Shown one piece after another: positions 24,001 through 31,722 of a stretch of 64,000 nucleotides of DNA (positions are counted from its first letter, which is position 1; each line of letters begins with the position of its first letter). The notes under the pieces were generated by a model. The model saw only the letters and a program-made list of their open reading frames with translations. It had not been told where the DNA came from and made no database searches. The DNA lies in contig JAOANR010000005.1 of NCBI GenBank assembly GCA_030278955.1, positions 34,351,105 through 34,415,104 of the forward strand. The letters run 5' to 3'. Made by a program: the position numbers and the translations under genes. This DNA comes from Hygrophila difformis. Lineage: Eukaryota > Streptophyta > Magnoliopsida > Lamiales > Acanthaceae.

Positions 24001-27000
24001 TAAAACTTCCAAAATGCAGATAATTCATTATCACAAAGTATTACCAAAACAAGATTAACATATTATTTGTGTTTTGAAAGCGCAATAACCCAATAATCTG
24101 ACTCAAAACACTTAAATAACACCCTCTTAATCTTATTAGATTACGTAACCAAATGACTTAATTGATTATGTGGTCTAAATGTTACAAATAAAATGAAAAC
24201 CAAAATAAAGTGTTTGATTTTCAGTTATTACTAATTTACTATGGAATCAATAGATACTTCAAATATTGTTCATAAAATTAAAAGTATTTTAATCATTCTT
24301 GTTTTTTCTTAAAAAAAAATTATAGCTTAAGAACTCAAATTCAGCCACTTAATCATTAAGACCCCATTTAGTTTTATTAAACAAACAATAGTGTATAATC
24401 GGGTCTTTGGTCTAACATATTGATCAACTTGAGGCTAAAATAGGTTGTGATCGAAAAATTGATCTGTAGTTGTGCTGTTGTGGAAAACCAAAGAAAGATT
24501 AAAGGATGAGCTTTTAAAAGAATCCTACTAAGAATGCCTTGAATGTCAAATCAAGACTACTGTTCGCATGCCTTAGCTTGTGGAGAGAACATCATAGTCA
24601 ATGTTGAAGCTATTCAAACTTTTGTTTAATTGTTGATAATCCACAGATCATCATAGTGATGTTTGAGAAAAACCAATTTCCTAACCAAGGAAAACTGTAT
24701 GTAATTATTTAGGAGATATTGTAGATATTTCAGCATTTATAATCCCTTAATACTAATTTTCTGGGTCAACATTCCTGAATTAGTTAGTCACCTAATCTAG
24801 AGTTCCTAAATTAAACCCACCATTTGTATATATTTCATTGCAACCTTTAATGGATAGACAACATAGAATTAAAAAACCAATTTCTGACATGGTATTGTAT
24901 CATAGTTTTTCTTGTCTACAAGATTCACCAAATGAGGTAGAAGACTTTAGGGGTGGTTCACAAGAGCTGCTTTGTGGTGGAACCTCAACCACCTGAGTGG
25001 AAGGTCTGTGGCTCTATGCCATGGCAGGCCCGAACCTAGGGCTGCGTGGTAGGCCCCATCCCAGGCCACCCTACCTGGCTACCTGCCTGCCACCCAGCAC
25101 ACGCCACACGCAAGGAGCCCAAGCCATGGAGAGGTCTACACACCATGCACTCCAACCCATCCCCAGGCTAATTTTATTAACACTGGTGGGTTATTGTCTT
25201 ATTGAGGCAGGGTGTCGACCCCTTGACCTCCTTTTGATATAAGGGGGATTTATGCCACCCCTATATCACCAAATATCAAAGGGAGGTCAAGGGGTCGACA
25301 CCCTGCCTCAACAATCCACCAGTGTTAATAAAGTTAGCCTGGATATACGGGCCCTGGTCTCGGGCCGGCCATGGCAGTCTGTGGTCCAGGGCTAGTTGCT
25401 GGCACATTGGAATGTTCTTGAGCTACAACTGTTAGGATATTTTTCTGTTAGCGCTATTCAAACAGATATAGCATCATTATTTTGGAATTGTATATAAGTT
25501 ATCTCCATCCCTGTAGCAACAATTTTTCTTTAATGAAATGAAATCCTTCTTCACCTCCAAAGTTTATTGTTCTTCAGCAATAATTTTTTATCACTCTTAC
25601 TTCTTGATATGGAATCAGAGCCATCATGCTTAATCATCACTCTCTAAAAGATCGATTGCCTTGTTTCACAATATCTTCAATTCATCCCTTCATCATGGCT
25701 ACTTCCACAGATTCACCAAAGTTGTTACTGGAAATTCTACCCTAAAATCTCATCAAGGAAATGTTAACTCACCATACTTCGTGAAAACCCAAATGGCTAT
25801 GGCACTATGAATATCTAACCTGAGCTTACAGGGGCTAATTACCATTCTTGGAGCCAATCCTTCATATTAGCTATGTCACCAGAAACAGAACAGGTTTCGT
25901 TGATGGCACCCACCTTGAACCTGCTGCAGGCGATCCTCTTAGAGAAGCTTGGGCTTGGGTAAGATGTAATGACCTCATGGTAGCACGAATGCCAGCTACT
26001 CTCCTAAACCATAAAGCTATGGGCTAACCGCGTGTTGAATTCATACCTTCTATGCCCCATTCAGTGAAGTTCTCCTTTCTTTCTGTCTCGTTCCATGACC
26101 AACGAATTTAGGAAGAAAAGGAGAGTGGGTGCATTTCAGGGTATAGGAATCAGTCCTCTTCTAATCTCTCCTCGATTGGTTTCCACCATGTTCTAATTCT
26201 ACATACAGAATGCAAGGGCCATGTGGAAGACTACTGAGAATATATTCTCTATCCCTTCTAACAATTGAGTTAGTAAGCTCCTGGGAGACTTATGTAAAGT
26301 CGTGCAAGATCATAAGTCATTTGATGAATACTACTAGCTTAATGGTCATTTGGGAAGAACTTGAGCACTGCATTTCCCTGTTCACCTAATAAATTTTACG
26401 GAACCTTTCCAGCTTCCTCACCTAGACATTTTGGGACCATATACACAACATACCTCGGAGGAATATAGATATTTTCTATGCATTATTTACTAGAACCACC
26501 TCGTGTTTTATTATGAATAACAAGTCTGATGTTCATGAAATAATCAAAACCTTTCATGCTTTTGTTTTCACAGAGTTCAAACGAAAAGTTCAAATCATTA
26601 GGTCTAATAATGGCCTTGAATTGAAACTTTCTACCTTCTATTGTGCACAGAATTTTGCATCAACCCACGTGCGTAGAGAACAAAATGCAGTGGTAGAAAG
26701 AAAGCATGGTCATTTACTTTCAATTGCCAGGTCTCTAATCTTTCAGGCGGGGTTGCCAACATCTTTTTGGGGTGAAACCATACTCACTACATTATAAACA
26801 AATCACCCGGTAGTATCCTAAATTACACATCTACATATTCATATGCACCAAAAACTATCCTTATATTCCACCCTCAAAGTCTTTGGGTGAAACTATACTC
26901 ACTACATTATAAACAAAACACCCGATAGTATCCTAAATTACACATCCACATATTCATATGCACCAAAAACCACCCTTATGTTCCACCCTCAAAGTCTTTG

Positions 27001-30000
27001 GATGTCTTGAATATGCTTCAAGCCTTCCCTCAAAGTCCTTGGCTGTCTTGTATATACATCAAGCCTACAAAGAAACAAGAAACAAACTTGACAGCAAGCC
27101 ACAAGATGTATTTTTATAGTATTACCTTATGCGACCAAAGGTTGTAAGTTGTATTACCTTGATACACATGAAAAAGTTGTTGCTAGAAAAGTCATTTTCC
27201 ATGAAAGTCACGTTCCTTATTCTACAGAAAAAAACCAATTTACCCATGCTACCCATTGATCCATTTCATCGAATATCTCAAGATACTACCTCAACCTCCA
27301 CAACCCCTCTTGAATCAGAATCTGCCTCCTCTACTTTACCAACCATCCTAGATCCAAATCCCCTTATCCCTGAGCCAAATCCATTAGATTCATCACAACC
27401 TTCAGGCATTAAATCTGAAACTCTTGTCTCATCACAACCTTCACTCCCTCATAGTGATCTCTATGTAGGGCATGCTCCAGTCAGTACTTTATTCCACCAA
27501 ATATCCCTTAGCCAACTTCATCTCATCACAAAATCTATCGTTTGCTCTCAATCCTATCTCATTCACCATGATTCATTTTCTAGCATAGGACTTACAGTGA
27601 ACATGTGACCAATCACCACTGGAAAATAGCTATGACTGACAAGTTGCAGGCACTTGAAGCAAATGGGACATGGGAATTGTGACATTGACACAAGAAAGGC
27701 AAGCTATAGACTGCGAATGTGTGTTCAATGTGAAACTCAAAGCTTATAGCTTTCTTGACAGATAGGCTAGGTTGCTTGCCAAAGGGTACAACCAAAAAGA
27801 GGGCTTTGATTATCATGAGACTTTTAGCCCCAGTGGTAAAACACACAACCATAAAATTTGTCTTTGCCATGGCAGCCATACAAAATTGGTCGATTCAACA
27901 GTTTGATATTCACAATATCTTTCTAAATGAAAATCTAGATGACAAAGTATTTATGGATATTCCTCCTGGATATGATTCATATACTAATTATGCAGCGTCT
28001 TTTGATAAATTTGCAGGTTAAAGAAAGCCTCTTATGACATGAACAAGCATCCCGGCAGCAAAACTTCAATTCACATTCTCTCTTCTTCTGTTGTGATTTT
28101 ATCAATCCAAAGCAGATACTTCACTCTTTATCTTGCATAAAAATAATTGCACAATGGTTGTTCTATAGTGTATGTTGATGACATCAGTATTGGGGGCCAA
28201 CTCAAGATTAGGGAAATGGGGCAGCCTAAATATTTTCTAGGCATTGAGATAGCTTATGCTAAGGAAGGAATTGCTCTCTGTCAAAGAAATTATACCCTGG
28301 ATCTCCTAAACGAATTGGACAGTTAGTGGCTGACCCTGCCCCAGTGTTTGTGCCTATGGAAGCAGGGAACAAGCTCACGCAGGACGGAGGAGAACATTTG
28401 ACAAATCCAATTCTTTATAGAAAATTAGTTAGGAAGTTGATTTACTTAACCATCACGAGACTTGATATAGCATATGTAGTTCAAGTTTTGTCTCAGTTCA
28501 TGCATAAGCCAAGGGATACGCATCTAAAGGAAACTCTTAGGGTACTAAGATTCTGAAGGAAGAACCAGGAAAGGCGATAATGCTCAGCAGATGCTCATCC
28601 ATAACCTTAATCCCGCACACTGATAATGATTGGAGGCATGTTATGGTAGTAGAAGATCAGTCAAAAGCCACAGGGTATTGCATATTCGTTGGGGAAGTTC
28701 CTTCATTTGTTGGAAGTCAGAGAAACAAGAGGTATAAAGAAGAATATAGGGTCATGGCCACAGGGCCTGGTGAGGTGATAGTGTAAAGAACTTCATCTTG
28801 AGCTCTTTGACAAACCAATGATTGTGTATTTGTGTTTGACAGTAAGAAAGCTATATATAGATTAGCAAAACCCAACAGACCACGAAAGGACCAAGCATTT
28901 TGATCTTGATATACAGTTTGTAAGGTAAAAAGTGCAGCAAGGAGTCCAAGGACTCACACCTTTACCAGGCATAAAGCAAGTTAGGATTCACACATTCTTT
29001 ATCATCCATGAATAATTCTCTAAAAGATTGCTTCAGCCATCAAGTAGAAAGGTACTTTAATACAGAGCTAACTTATTATAACATTCCCTCTTTAAGGTTG
29101 ATTAAAACAGAAGAATCAAATATACCTACCTTGAAGATCTGGAAGTGCAGTAGCGGAAGCAATAGCACGCCTTACCAAGGAATCCAAGTTTTCAATCTGC
29201 AAGTTAGCAGCAACAAGATGCTTTCAACTGAACCATTCAGCCATCAATCCATTGGATTATCAAATCCCAAAAAATGTCCAAAAACTTTCATAATATAAGG
29301 CCAATCTACATATACCCAAAGTACCAAATAGATGATCTAGTAAAGTTCATAGATCTACAAAGCTCACCTCAACGATATAACCAGGGACATTCAGAAGAAC
29401 ACTTTCTGCTGTTGATAAAGATGACATAGGAAACATCCACACTCTGTAAAACATTATATTACATTATAAAAAGGGATGAGATGGATAGCTTAAGAAAGAA
29501 AGTTGAGAGATATCCCAAGAAGAACATATAGCTCTAAGTCTTTGAACCAGTGTTATCGATGGAGCATGATGGGTGACGGCGGATTGCCAAAATACCACAA
29601 TATGGTTATGGCGGATGGCGTGGCGGGGTTATGGCGGCCGCCAAATATTGAATAAAAAATTAATTTTAAGTATAAAATAATAACAAAACAATAAATAATA
29701 GAGAAAAATTAATAAGAACACTCAAATAAAATTCATAAAATACTTCCCCGGAAAAAAAAAAATTCATAAAATACTTAAGGTCTTAAGCAAACACAAATAA
29801 AGTCTTAAACAAGCATAAAATACCCATTATCGTCATGAAAATACATATTATATCAAATAAAAGTTCTACTAATATTTCATCCTCATCAAGCCCAACATAA
29901 TCAGCCTCATAGTGATCTAAAGGAGCATAACCCAATATAGAAAAGGAAAAGAAGAAAACTAAACTGAAAAAGAAGAGATGGCACAGAGATAGAAACCCCA

Positions 30001-31722
30001 AAGACAAGAAAAGGAGAAAATTGGACTGAGAAAGAAGAAATGAAACAGAGGTAGAAACCCTAAACAAACGGAGAGAAGAAAATGAGGAAACAGGAACCTG
30101 CTTCGCCAGCCGCTGCTTCTTTTTAGTTTCTAACACTAATTTTGTACTTTTAGTTATGGATCCTGGGCCGGATCTGGGCTAGATCTGTCTAAATTTCTTA
30201 AAACCATCCACTTCTGCCATGGACGCCAATCACGCCATGGACCATGGCGCTCACCATTCCTGCCACAGTATATGTCATGGCAGAACAGGGTATAGCGTGG
30301 TTGGGACCCCAAATCCTGCCACCGCCATGCGCCACCATTGCCATGGCGGCTGTTTGATAACACTGCTTTGAACCCAAACAACAAATTGTATAATTCGAAG
30401 ATTTCATTCAGAAACAAACCTTTCTTTTGCATTCCAACTGGCTTTTGGAATATTGTGGAAAGCTTGTAAAAGTACCTGTTGGAAGATAACGTAATGACGG
30501 TACCAGAAAAGTAAACACTCAGTTCATTACATTACGAAAGAAAAACCTTGTCATAGGGAAATTTAGCAGCAATATTCCCACTAGCATGTAGAAAAAACTT
30601 CACTTTGATCTTTGGTTGCTGTTGTTTTGGAGGATCATCTAAATTTGAGAAGATTGTGCAAAAAATGCAGGCGTAGGAGAACAGTTAGAATGCAGGAAAT
30701 AAGAAGATAAATCTTGTTTACATTTTGCAATATGATAAAACAAAAGGAAAGCACTCACCGACCACCTTTGGCGACATAGATGATGGTAATAATCTTGCTG
30801 GCACTGAGGTGTTGATCTGCTCATGAATCAATACAACGAATAAGCTAATGGCATGAACCAGAAGCTTTATCCATGCAATTCAACCTATTACACAGCATGC
30901 TCAATCAAATTCGTTCAGGATTCTCTGATGCCGATGGTGCCATTAATATCACTATGAAGAAAAGAATCAACTACCTCAACTAAGTATTCAAGTGACTAAT
31001 AAACTTCTGCAAGATGTAGAGTCTTAAGGTAGTATTTGAAGCGAAAATCCACTTTTCTGGCAGTCAATCCATATTCAGAAACACAATTAGCTTCAGTGAA
31101 GTAGTGGACAGAAAACCATACTATCTTGCGATTCTACTAACTACAGAGTGACCTCTAGGAAATATTTATGCATCAAAAACTGAAAAGAAAGGAGAAGCAA
31201 GAATCATGTTGCTGCCAGCAATTACCTTGATTTTCTATTTATACTTTACATTCATTTACAACAGAAGAAACAAGAATTGGTGATCCACAAATTACCCTTC
31301 ATCCTATATGCTTCCAAAGTTTCAAGCAAGAATAACTAAAGAAGCTAGTGCAGAAGACAAATTAGGAGATCTTCATTAATAATTAAAGGTATTTAACAAA
31401 GTCGTATCATCTGAAAAAAAAAACTCTCAAACAGCACCTGCTGATGGAAGCCTAAAAGAAATAAATAAGAAAATAAAGAAGCCTCAGGACTGAAAGGAAG
31501 AAGAACCTTATTGTGTTCCAAAGGTGGATGAGGGGTGAAATTGGGCTTTGCTGGCGAGCCATAAGGTGGAAAAAAAGGAGGCAGAGAAGAAGCACTGGGG
31601 TTATTGCTCCTACTTTTACTGGTAGTGGCAGCAGCAGAAGAATGATTGCGCTCAGCCAATTGTCTTAGTGCATCTCTCTCCAGGAAATCCAATTCCTCTG
31701 CACTTAATTCCCAGTCATCCAT
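3043..31722 (-). CDS. CHR18: SMARCAL1/HARP-type SNF2 annealing helicase (CHR18 homologue), 24 exons
   Basis: Predicted nuclear SNF2 ATPase that by family rewinds RPA-coated DNA at stalled forks. Exons, 5' to 3': 31722-31507, 30816-30759, 30638-30547, 30475-30420, 29443-29368, 29196-29130, 14902-14836, 14682-14616, 14256-14173, 14090-14049, 12696-12541, 9036-8959, 8726-8658, 8577-8512, 8437-8309, 7648-7592, 6462-6373, 5831-5766, 4678-4610, 4541-4437, 4347-4222, 3962-3904, 3777-3741, 3192-3043. All have GT/AG borders and sum to 2082 nt, i.e. 693 aa plus TGA; the Arabidopsis homologue is of similar size as I recall. Domains: HARP ([20 protein letters not shown], about 105-170); Walker A DEMGLGKT (224-231); DESH box (332-335); LLSGTP (360-365); motif [13 protein letters not shown] (602-612); C-terminal QRTLDGFM (667-674). 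The start [19 protein letters not shown] matches family N-termini. No frameshift or stop was found. The oddity is intron 6 (14.2 kb) with a whole Gypsy element. Exon 10 ends in a weak donor, GTCTAT. Confidence 0.93.
4881..5092. mobile_element. Stowaway-like MITE in CHR18 intron 18
   Basis: The left end ACTCCTTCCGTCCACAATAC and the right end (reverse complement CCACCTCCATCCTGAATTAC) form degenerate inverted termini of the Stowaway type. About 210 bp, no coding capacity. It sits between exons 18 and 19, in a 1.1-kb intron. Confidence 0.6.
6712..7255. mobile_element. Outer Stowaway-like MITE, split by an inner one
   Basis: The left end reads TTTGGTCCCACTTAAGATGA and the right end ATCTTAAGTGGGACGGAGGG, a clear inverted pair. 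Its interior matches the uninterrupted copy at 7767-8027 (shared CTTGTTAGATTCGTCTAA-type block, then ATATAATTTTTACTT). The match is broken after GAATATA, where the inner element has inserted. It lies in CHR18 intron 16. Confidence 0.75.
6879..7150. mobile_element. Inner Stowaway-like MITE nested in the outer one
   Basis: The ends are ACTTCCTCCTTTTTTTTTTA and the inverted TAAAAAAAAATGGAGGGAGT. About 270 bp. The inside carries the same family block (GATTCGT... type arrangement on the opposite strand, with GAATCCAACAAGATCTCACT). It interrupts the outer MITE. Confidence 0.7.
7301..7500. repeat. Three tandem copies of a ~70-bp unit
   Basis: Units begin at about 7301, 7372 and 7442, each with ATAATTCCTAAC(C/T)TGAAT, then ATCATGA, then AAGGCAGTTCATTAAT. 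It is in CHR18 intron 16, just downstream of exon 16 in the gene's reading direction. No coding potential. Confidence 0.8.
7767..8027. mobile_element. Stowaway-like MITE, intact, in CHR18 intron 15
   Basis: The ends are ACTCCCTCCATCCCAGGTAC and GTTGGGACAGAGGGAGTA, flanked by TA. The interior has the same order of blocks as the copies at 36.8 kb and 59.9 kb (TTTTGAAACTGTTAATTATT, CTTGTTAGATTCGTCTAA, ATATAATTCTTACTTGTA). About 260 bp. Confidence 0.75.
9037..12540 (-). other. CHR18 intron 11, 3.5 kb
   Basis: It separates the exon ending ASDFK (12541) from the exon starting VVIADESH (9036). Most of it is AT-rich sequence without recognisable elements. It contains a SINE at 11577-11745. A weaker tRNA-like stretch at about 11280-11345 (TTTGGCCTAGTTACGATGG then GGTTCGGATCTC) could be another SINE head. 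Confidence 0.7.
11577..11745 (-). mobile_element. tRNA-derived SINE (family A)
   Basis: Read on the minus strand, it has an A-box-like TTGGCCCAGTGGTCATA (about 11723-11739) and a B-box-like GGTTTCGATTCCC (about 11681-11693). The spacing fits an internal Pol III promoter. The body (CTATCCCTCCCATTTTTCCC, then GTGTGGTTTGGGCTCCCAC) is shared with the copies at 41.1 kb and 60.9 kb. It ends in an A-rich tail. No clear target duplication. A real tRNA is excluded because the part after the B box does not form an acceptor stem. Confidence 0.7.
13681..13893. mobile_element. Stowaway-like MITE in CHR18 intron 10
   Basis: The ends are ACTCCCTCCGTAATCAAATA and the inverted TTTTTTGATTACGGAGGAAG, flanked by TA dinucleotides. 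About 213 bp, no ORF. Its interior differs from the 7.8-kb type, so it is a separate subfamily. Confidence 0.75.
15276..15980 (+). repeat. 5' LTR of Gypsy copy 1
   Basis: Starts TGGCATGGGAGCCGG and ends GATCCATGGCA. It carries an orphan 68-codon ORF (15280-15486) identical to the C-terminus of the element's own polyprotein, because the pol ORF overlaps the 3' LTR. The TATA box is near 15632. A block at about 15679-15743 differs strongly from the LTRs of copy 2, although sequence on both sides is nearly identical. Confidence 0.95.
15630..15648 (+). promoter_or_regulatory. TATA box of the Gypsy LTR
   Basis: GCCTATATATAGGGCATT is a near-consensus plant TATA box inside the LTR and is conserved in all four LTR copies (also 23026-23044, and on the minus strand near 52051-52069 and 59508-59526). 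It would direct transcription of the element, here antisense to CHR18. Confidence 0.7.
15987..15999 (+). other. Primer binding site (tRNA-iMet)
   Basis: TGGTATCAGAGCC, six bases after the LTR end, matches the complement of the 3' end of plant initiator methionine tRNA, the usual primer for Ty3/Gypsy and Copia elements. Confidence 0.9.
17702..22882 (+). CDS. Gag-Pol polyprotein, 1726 aa (Gypsy copy 1)
   Basis: One uninterrupted ORF encoding gag, protease, RT, RNase H and integrase in the Ty3 order. Visible motifs: a coiled-coil-like N-terminus and proline-rich stretch (about 130-190); retrotransposon gag domain (about 220-360); CCHC zinc knuckle [14 protein letters not shown] (458-471); an acidic stretch (about 490-535); protease D-N-G-S (574-577); RT YFDD (965-968); RNase H with [14 protein letters not shown]; integrase HHCC zinc finger starting near H1296; D1365, D1426 and E1462 with exactly 35 residues between the last two (D,D35E). 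The final 68 aa, from [15 protein letters not shown], are encoded inside the 3' LTR, and the polypurine tract is translated as GGGDG. No frameshift or stop. About 18 residues differ from copy 2. Confidence 0.95.
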   Translation: MAGSTDQRFDQIMAAIQALSETTARRSDFDSMRRTVDETEARVTEITERIDILATEVARGNSLWGEALQTRVMQQVERRFEEAFYTTPSPPNATPGSTSGVNRSGMEEADAAIEERELQFGTYNRQQGPRGPRTAPPPPPRPQVPTNTQFQNPPPPPAPAAPAVAPRPPLHQPIRQRVNINPPPVDLPENDFEEEDIHRAPVEHNRLEADLRGIKFTIPAFKGTNDPEEFIDWRQSIELIYDCQQYNEFTKIQLAVCKFKDYALTWWQKIQHDGQRLGLPPISTWTELMHAMEKRFVPSSYFDDLYMKVNFCVQGNRTVDEYYKDLERLMMRAQINEDEPLLIARFKRGLKREVLAEIKLRTYTGLEHLVQLAIEIDRQLRDRPIKSTIISNTTKYWTTRSNEQPLKPHDRYGKPNTLKDDRPNRPKAFEMSKDFKDPYRYRKDERDKPKRDVKDVTCFKCGQKGHYSRDCPRRERRMVMIEPGTWKEIDSDEEREEAEHEEEDGGYEQYPDEGDLSRVVLEEEEEEYVTNFIAMRALTADKADESNSNAPEQRENLFHYHCKLKGNVASLIVDNGSCVNAVSLYTVRRLGLPMQDHVKPYHLHWMNEHGTTKVAKQARVPITIGPYSEEILCDVVPITACHVLLGRPWMYDKRVIYRGTENDLSFRNGQSRIMMKSLPPKTVKIDHRNLVENIRKEEEEFKRKQRGKGIIIDSDNSNPSPLPLTGHDRCLLFTKQELEAAIEDAPLPGHCFLAFVKPVEETSKNSPTTLNIPEIFRRMLQDNMDVFPEELPARLPPLTGVEHRIDFVPGASVPNRPAYRMNPEETKEVQKQVQELLDKGWVRESLSPCAVPVLLVPKKNGTWRMCVDCRAVNAITIKYRHPIPRLDDMLDELGGASIFTKIDLKSGYHQIRMQPGDEWKTAFKTKFGLYEWLVMPFGLTNAPSTFMRLMNETLREFIGKFVVVYFDDILIYSHNESDHVKHVVQVIIKLRKAELYANFEKCTFHVPEVTFLGFIVGGNGLKVDESKIKAISEWTSPTNVNEVRRFLGMCGFFRRFVPQFSVIAAPMTSLLKKGLQFKWGLKEQKSFEELKDKLTRAPVLALPNFDLPFEIECDASGTGMGAVLLQDGKPIAYHSEKFGAAQLNYSTYDKELYAVVQALRTWQHYLRGREFIIHTDHETLKHIRGQGQLKNARHARWSSFIESFPYVICYKKGKDNVVADALSRRLNLAAFATTHLIGFEHIKDLYAQDADFGEIYKKTDKISFKEYSQLNGFLYFENKLCIPKGSIRELLITEAHSGDMMGHFGRIATMSVLTERFYWPGMEKQVSDFINKCIICLRAKSTTKPHGLYQALPAPEGPWIDLSMDFVLGLPRTARAKDSIFVVVDRFSKMAHFIPCAKTNDAHHVAKIFFKEVVRLHGVPRTIVSDRDAKFVSYFWKSLWAEIGTRLLFSTAYHPQTDGQTEAVNRILGNLLRIITATNSKSWDECLPYIEFAYNRHVHSATHMSPFEVVYGFNPLTPLDLLPLPRNEHLNINGRDRGRAIKEMHADVKNRLVKAAESYAKYNNRGRKELKLDPGDWVWLNWKKERFPASRRNKLSPRGDGPFKVLERINNNAYKLQLSEEYGHINPVFNVADLSLFERDEENADRLMDQPSQGGGDGMGAGTVALSIPEGPCSKQRAKRFLNTIAKILSDESEVWEQKLSYPDKNGPRLIIRLIEDVGPRNLMKK
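22659..22671 (+). other. Polypurine tract
   Basis: AAGGGGGTGGGGA directly abuts the 3' LTR. It is inside the gag-pol reading frame, so it has both a replication and a coding role. The copy 2 equivalent is at 52417-52429 on the minus strand. Confidence 0.85.
22672..23376 (+). repeat. 3' LTR of Gypsy copy 1
   Basis: 705 bp, differing from the 5' LTR at only two bases that I can find. Its first 211 bp contain the end of the gag-pol ORF (stop at 22880-22882). Confidence 0.95.
23509..24126. mobile_element. Possible hAT-like MITE
   Basis: The left part AGAGGCTATTTGGATGAGTG and the right part (reverse complement AGAGGGTGTTATTTAAGTGT) look like imperfect inverted ends, with AAAACACATAATCAGATAAT inside. 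No target duplication could be fixed. It lies in CHR18 intron 6. Confidence 0.35.
24127..25162. other. Intron 6 sequence without recognised elements
   Basis: AT-rich, no domain-bearing ORF. A short GC-richer patch at about 24990-25160 precedes the foldback. Confidence 0.3.
25163..25342. repeat. Foldback repeat with ~65-bp arms
   Basis: CCAGGCTAATTTTATTAACA at 25163 is mirrored by TGTTAATAAAGTTAGCCTGG ending at 25342. The arms continue inward through AGGCAGGGTGTCGACCCCTT and its complement, with a small indel near TTATTGTCTTATTG, to a loop of about 40 bp. No ORF. It could be a small foldback transposon; no target duplication was found. Confidence 0.8.
25430..28960 (+). pseudogene. Decayed Ty1/Copia retrotransposon in intron 6
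   Basis: A probable 5' LTR starts TGTTAGGATATTTTTC (25430) and ends near 25605, followed by a primer site TGGAATCAGAGCC (25610-25622, one mismatch to tRNA-iMet). Gag remnant: [16 protein letters not shown] (about 25835). Integrase: 26513-26797, with [11 protein letters not shown] and [22 protein letters not shown]: about 27750-28020, with [20 protein letters not shown], then a YVDD in GTGTATGTTGATGACATC (about 28160-28180). RNase H: 28580-28790, with [20 protein letters not shown]. Many stops, frameshifts and deletions break it, and no 3' LTR is recognisable. It cannot encode a working element. Confidence 0.85.
26772..27060. repeat. Tandem duplication of ~115 bp inside the Copia remnant
   Basis: GTGAAACCATACTCACTACA at 26772 recurs as GTGAAACTATACTCACTACA at 26887. 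The following sequence (CACCCGGTAGTATCCTAAAT) is also repeated, and a partial third unit ends near 27060. It interrupts the integrase frame. Confidence 0.75.
29548..30365. mobile_element. hAT element in CHR18 intron 4 (perfect 8-bp TSD)
   Basis: 818 bp with termini CAGTGTTATC and GATAACACTG and a perfect 8-bp duplication CTTTGAAC (29540-29547, 30366-30373). Both ends are rich in GGCG/CCATGG motifs (ATGGCGGATGGCGTGGCGGG; GCCATGGACCATGGCG), probably subterminal transposase-binding repeats. The minus-strand frame 30136-29783 (117 aa) ends with an acidic stretch, [19 protein letters not shown]. It could be the tail of a transposase, but I see no hAT dimerisation domain, so treat the element as non-autonomous. 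Confidence 0.85.

Larger units (their letters stand above)
14903..29129 (-). other. CHR18 intron 6, 14.2 kb, retrotransposon-expanded
   Basis: It lies between the exon ending DLQ-G (29130) and the exon resuming with LYDNIPAY (14902). Phase 1 is preserved across the gap (CAA G / GT CTA). It holds a full Gypsy element in antisense orientation (15276-23376), a MITE-like stretch (about 23509-24126), a foldback repeat (25163-25342) and a decayed Copia element (25430-28960). If the gene is expressed, all of this must be removed as one intron. Confidence 0.85.

Noticed and set aside
24997..25242. 81-aa ORF in a GC-rich patch
   Set aside because: It is a product of the foldback repeat and its GC-rich flank, with no recognisable domain.
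29783..30136. 117-aa minus-strand ORF as an independent gene
   Set aside because: It lies wholly inside the hAT element with its own target duplication; at best a transposase remnant.
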